Shown piece by piece: positions 57,486 through 59,221 of a stretch of DNA of 59,221 bases. Every line of letters begins with the position of its first letter. Position 1 is the first letter of the stretch. Origin of the DNA: Cytophagaceae bacterium. GTDB lineage: Bacteria > Bacteroidota > Bacteroidia > Cytophagales > Spirosomataceae. The notes beneath the pieces were generated by a model. It was not told the DNA's origin. It made no database searches and worked only from the letters and a program-made list of their open reading frames with translations. The stretch is taken from NCBI GenBank assembly GCA_024642485.1, contig JAHEAY010000001.1, forward strand, positions 1 through 59,221, in the 5' to 3' direction. The position numbers were made by a program, and so were the translations under genes.

Positions 57486-58025
57486 TTACGCGATTGTTTT
57501 CACAAATTGTATTTCAGCGGCTAATTTCACTTCTTCGCTCACCAAAACTCCCCCTGTTTCCAAGGCTGCGTTCCAAGATAATCCGAAATCGTTGCGGTTG
57601 ATTTTTCCTGTCAACGAGAATCCTGCCTTGACATTTCCCCAAGGATCTTGGCTAATTCCACCAAATTCCACATCCAAGCTCACCTCATTCGTGATGCCTT
57701 TGATGGTCAAATTTCCTTTCAATTGTCCATTTTCTGCGTCGAACATTTGGAAAGATGTACTTGCGAATTGGATATTTGGATGATTTTCTGCGTCAAAAAA
57801 ATCACCACTTTTCAAGTGGCCATCACGGTCCGCATTATTCGTATCGATTGACGTTACATCGATGGTCGCTTGTGCTGTTGCTTTGCTAAAATCATCTCCT
57901 TCTGTCGTTAATTGTGCGGAGAAATTACGAAACTCGCCTTTCACGTTGGCGATCATTAAGTGCTTCACTTTAAATGTTAATTCACTGTGCGTAGGGTCAA
58001 AAGCCCAGGTTGTTGTATTTGCCAT
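57486..58025 (-). CDS. YceI-family lipid-binding protein
   Basis: 179 aa. Family signature: WAFDPTHSELTFKVKHLMIANVKGEF, NADRDGHLKSGDFFDAENHPNI and a beta-barrel pattern. YceI proteins bind isoprenoids or other lipids. No signal peptide is apparent with this start, as for many Bacteroidota members. Alternative starts (58037, 58061) would add only 4 or 12 residues. Cotranscribed with the DODA gene. Confidence 0.9.
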   Translation of the reverse strand: MANTTTWAFDPTHSELTFKVKHLMIANVKGEFRNFSAQLTTEGDDFSKATAQATIDVTSIDTNNADRDGHLKSGDFFDAENHPNIQFASTSFQMFDAENGQLKGNLTIKGITNEVSLDVEFGGISQDPWGNVKAGFSLTGKINRNDFGLSWNAALETGGVLVSEEVKLAAEIQFVKTIA

Positions 58026-58116
58026 GTTGGTTTGCATAAAAGGGTTTGTCGATATTGACAATGCAAAGTTGGGGCAAAAAACCCGCGGGCAGATTAACCT
58101 ATGTTAATAAATGAAA

Positions 58117-58704
58117 TTAGCGTTTGCTGGCCAACTGCTTACGAATTCGGCTTAATGATTGCGGCTGAATGCCAAGATAGGAGGCAATAAGGTATTGTGG
58201 AATGCGTTGCATGAAATCGGGGTGGCGCGTGGCAAATTCCGTGTAACGATCCTCCGCTTCTTCGCTGGTGGTTTTAGCCATGCGGTATTGCATGGAAACA
58301 TAGGCATTCTGAATCAATACGCGGAAATAGCGTTCCAAGATCGGCATCGCAGAACAGGCTTGTTCGAATGCCGCTTTATTCATCATCAAGACCTTCGTCG
58401 GTTCTAAACATTCGATGGAATAGGTCGATTTATTTCCTGAAAAAAAGCTAGCTAAGTCTGAAATCCAATAGCCCTCCAAGGCAAATTGAACGACCTGTGT
58501 ATCGCCTTTTCGATCTGCCAAATAACTGTAACAAGAGCCTGAAAGGACAAAAAATATGTAATTACAGCTTTGACCTGCTTCCAAGAGGAGAGCCTTTTTG
58601 TCCAGCGTTTTTTCAAAAACGAAGGCATTAAACTGCAGGGCGCATTCCTCCGACAAGGATTGGCCGCTGTACAGTTCAATGCTTTTTCGCAATAGATCGT
58701 TCAT
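58117..58704 (-). CDS. Crp/Fnr-family transcriptional regulator
   Basis: 195 aa. Cyclic nucleotide-binding-like beta-roll (about 20-120: LLLEAGQSCNYIFFVLSGSCYSYLADRKGDTQVVQF) and a C-terminal HTH (IPQYLIASYLGIQPQSLSRIRKQL). Common Bacteroidota regulator without the Cys ligands of FNR, so oxygen sensing via Fe-S is not expected. It is 91 nt upstream of YceI and on the same strand, so it may control YceI and DODA. Confidence 0.9.
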   Translation of the reverse strand: MNDLLRKSIELYSGQSLSEECALQFNAFVFEKTLDKKALLLEAGQSCNYIFFVLSGSCYSYLADRKGDTQVVQFALEGYWISDLASFFSGNKSTYSIECLEPTKVLMMNKAAFEQACSAMPILERYFRVLIQNAYVSMQYRMAKTTSEEAEDRYTEFATRHPDFMQRIPQYLIASYLGIQPQSLSRIRKQLASKR

Positions 58705-58719
58705 GGGCTTTGGGTCGCA

Positions 58720-59013
58720 TTAGCTTTCTACAAAATAAGCCAAAAGATTCGACCATTCCTCTTCGAGTGAATAGCTCGGCCGCGTTTTCTTCGCACGTGC
58801 ATACCAATAATCTGCATTCCAAATGTCACCTTCCTTCCGGTGTAAGTATGCATGCACCCAGGCAGAATCACGATCTCCCAAGTGATCAATCAGCGCATGG
58901 GCTTGATCCCAATCCCCTTTGGCATCGTACCAAAGACTTTTTAAAATCGTCGAAAGCTGTGCGTCTAGCTTGTCTAAAACAAGGGATTCTTTGAAAGATT
59001 GAAGATTGTTCAT
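58720..59013 (-). CDS. Conserved hypothetical protein (97 aa)
   Basis: 97 aa, helical. It contains the recurring stretch DWDQAHALIDHLGDRDSAWVHAYLHRKEGDIWNADYWYARA, conserved in a small family of unknown function seen in Bacteroidota and Proteobacteria; I recall it but cannot give it a name. Overlaps DUF2200 by 4 nt. Confidence 0.72.
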   Translation of the reverse strand: MNNLQSFKESLVLDKLDAQLSTILKSLWYDAKGDWDQAHALIDHLGDRDSAWVHAYLHRKEGDIWNADYWYARAKKTRPSYSLEEEWSNLLAYFVES

Positions 59014-59221
59014 TTCGATGTTCGTAAGATTTTATCCATAGCTTTTCCTTTGGCTAATTCATCGACCAATTTATCCAAATAGCGAACTTGCTTCGTCAGG
59101 GGATTTTCAATTTCTTCAATGCGGTATCCGCAAATTACCCCTGTGATTAAATGAGCATTCGGATGTAATGTGGCCTTATCAAAAAAGGTACTAAACAAGG
59201 CCTTTTCGTCAATCAGCGCCT
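59010..59221 (-). CDS. DUF2200 family protein (C-terminal part)
   Basis: The gene enters from the right edge; 70 codons are in the window. The end of DUF2200 is clear: FSTFFDKATLHPNAHLITGV, ICGYRIEEIENPLTKQVRYLDKLVDELAKGKAMDKILR. The reading frame is open to the edge (ALIDEKALF precedes the Met), so an internal Met is not the start. Function unknown. Confidence 0.85.
   Translation of the reverse strand, partial: ALIDEKALFSTFFDKATLHPNAHLITGVICGYRIEEIENPLTKQVRYLDKLVDELAKGKAMDKILRTSK

Noticed and set aside
59010-59198. 62-residue protein starting at the internal Met
   Set aside because: The frame is open to the window edge and reads as DUF2200 before that Met, so it is a truncated gene, not a short one.

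Overview
The window reads as chromosomal DNA of an aerobic, moderately AT-rich Bacteroidota, most likely order Cytophagales (a freshwater Spirosomaceae/Aquirufa-like lineage is my best guess). Grounds: repeated Bacteroidota-type -7 boxes (TAnnTTTG) in front of genes, almost no Shine-Dalgarno sequences, and typical families (TonB receptor with carboxypeptidase-like N-domain, FISUMP lipoprotein, DUF4287, DUF2200, GH3/GH29/sulfatase exoenzymes, CrpFnr/AraC regulators). No rRNA, tRNA, CRISPR array, insertion sequence or prophage was seen. Coding density is very high, with many 1-30 nt overlaps between neighbours.

Layout. 1-4.6 kb: TetR regulator divergent from a three-gene export system (ABC permease/ATPase, HlyD adaptor, TolC channel) with palindromic operator candidates between them. 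4.6-9.7 kb: fatty acid hydroxylase-like enzyme, bile acid/sodium symporter-like protein, an SDR and a surface protein in tandem, and a FISUMP lipoprotein. 9.8-15.6 kb: leftward genes for a membrane AraC regulator, a Tat-exported MocA-type oxidoreductase, a TolB-like propeller protein and a membrane/HTH/membrane trio. 15.7-19 kb: divergent oxyR-katG with a near-textbook OxyR box; this KatG carries a signal peptide and an NPH-repeat linker. 19-24 kb: sulfatase, XRE regulator, a YdeI/CDGSH fusion and a GH3 glycosidase. 24-25 kb: an HTH/PIN toxin-antitoxin pair behind a 19-bp-arm palindrome.

25.8-30.1 kb is the most distinctive block: three different photolyase/cryptochrome-family genes plus TIGR03643 and a 45-codon DUF2256 gene. 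One paralog is FeS-BCP-like but appears to lack the cluster cysteines, one lacks the usual Trp-x-Trp near the flavin, and one lacks the N-terminal antenna domain and has an alpha/beta-looking domain at its C-terminus. I infer a light/UV-response module.

30-43 kb: DinB-like exported protein, PhzF, DUF4386, GNAT, two paralogous molybdenum hydroxylase large subunits around an aldo/keto reductase with one 2Fe-2S subunit, AraC, acetyltransferase, FabV enoyl reductase and a porin. 43-49 kb: GH29 fucosidase, SRPBCC and VOC proteins, a small gene broken by a stop codon, and a FecA-like TonB receptor with two metal-regulator-type boxes 60 bp apart. 49-52 kb: myo-inositol oxygenase next to a sodium/solute symporter, a likely inositol uptake and oxidation unit. 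52-59 kb: VanZ, Rieske protein, small genes, a complete subclass B1 metallo-beta-lactamase, an alpha/beta hydrolase, XRE regulator with operator, DODA-type dioxygenase, YceI, Crp-like regulator and a partial DUF2200 gene at the right edge.
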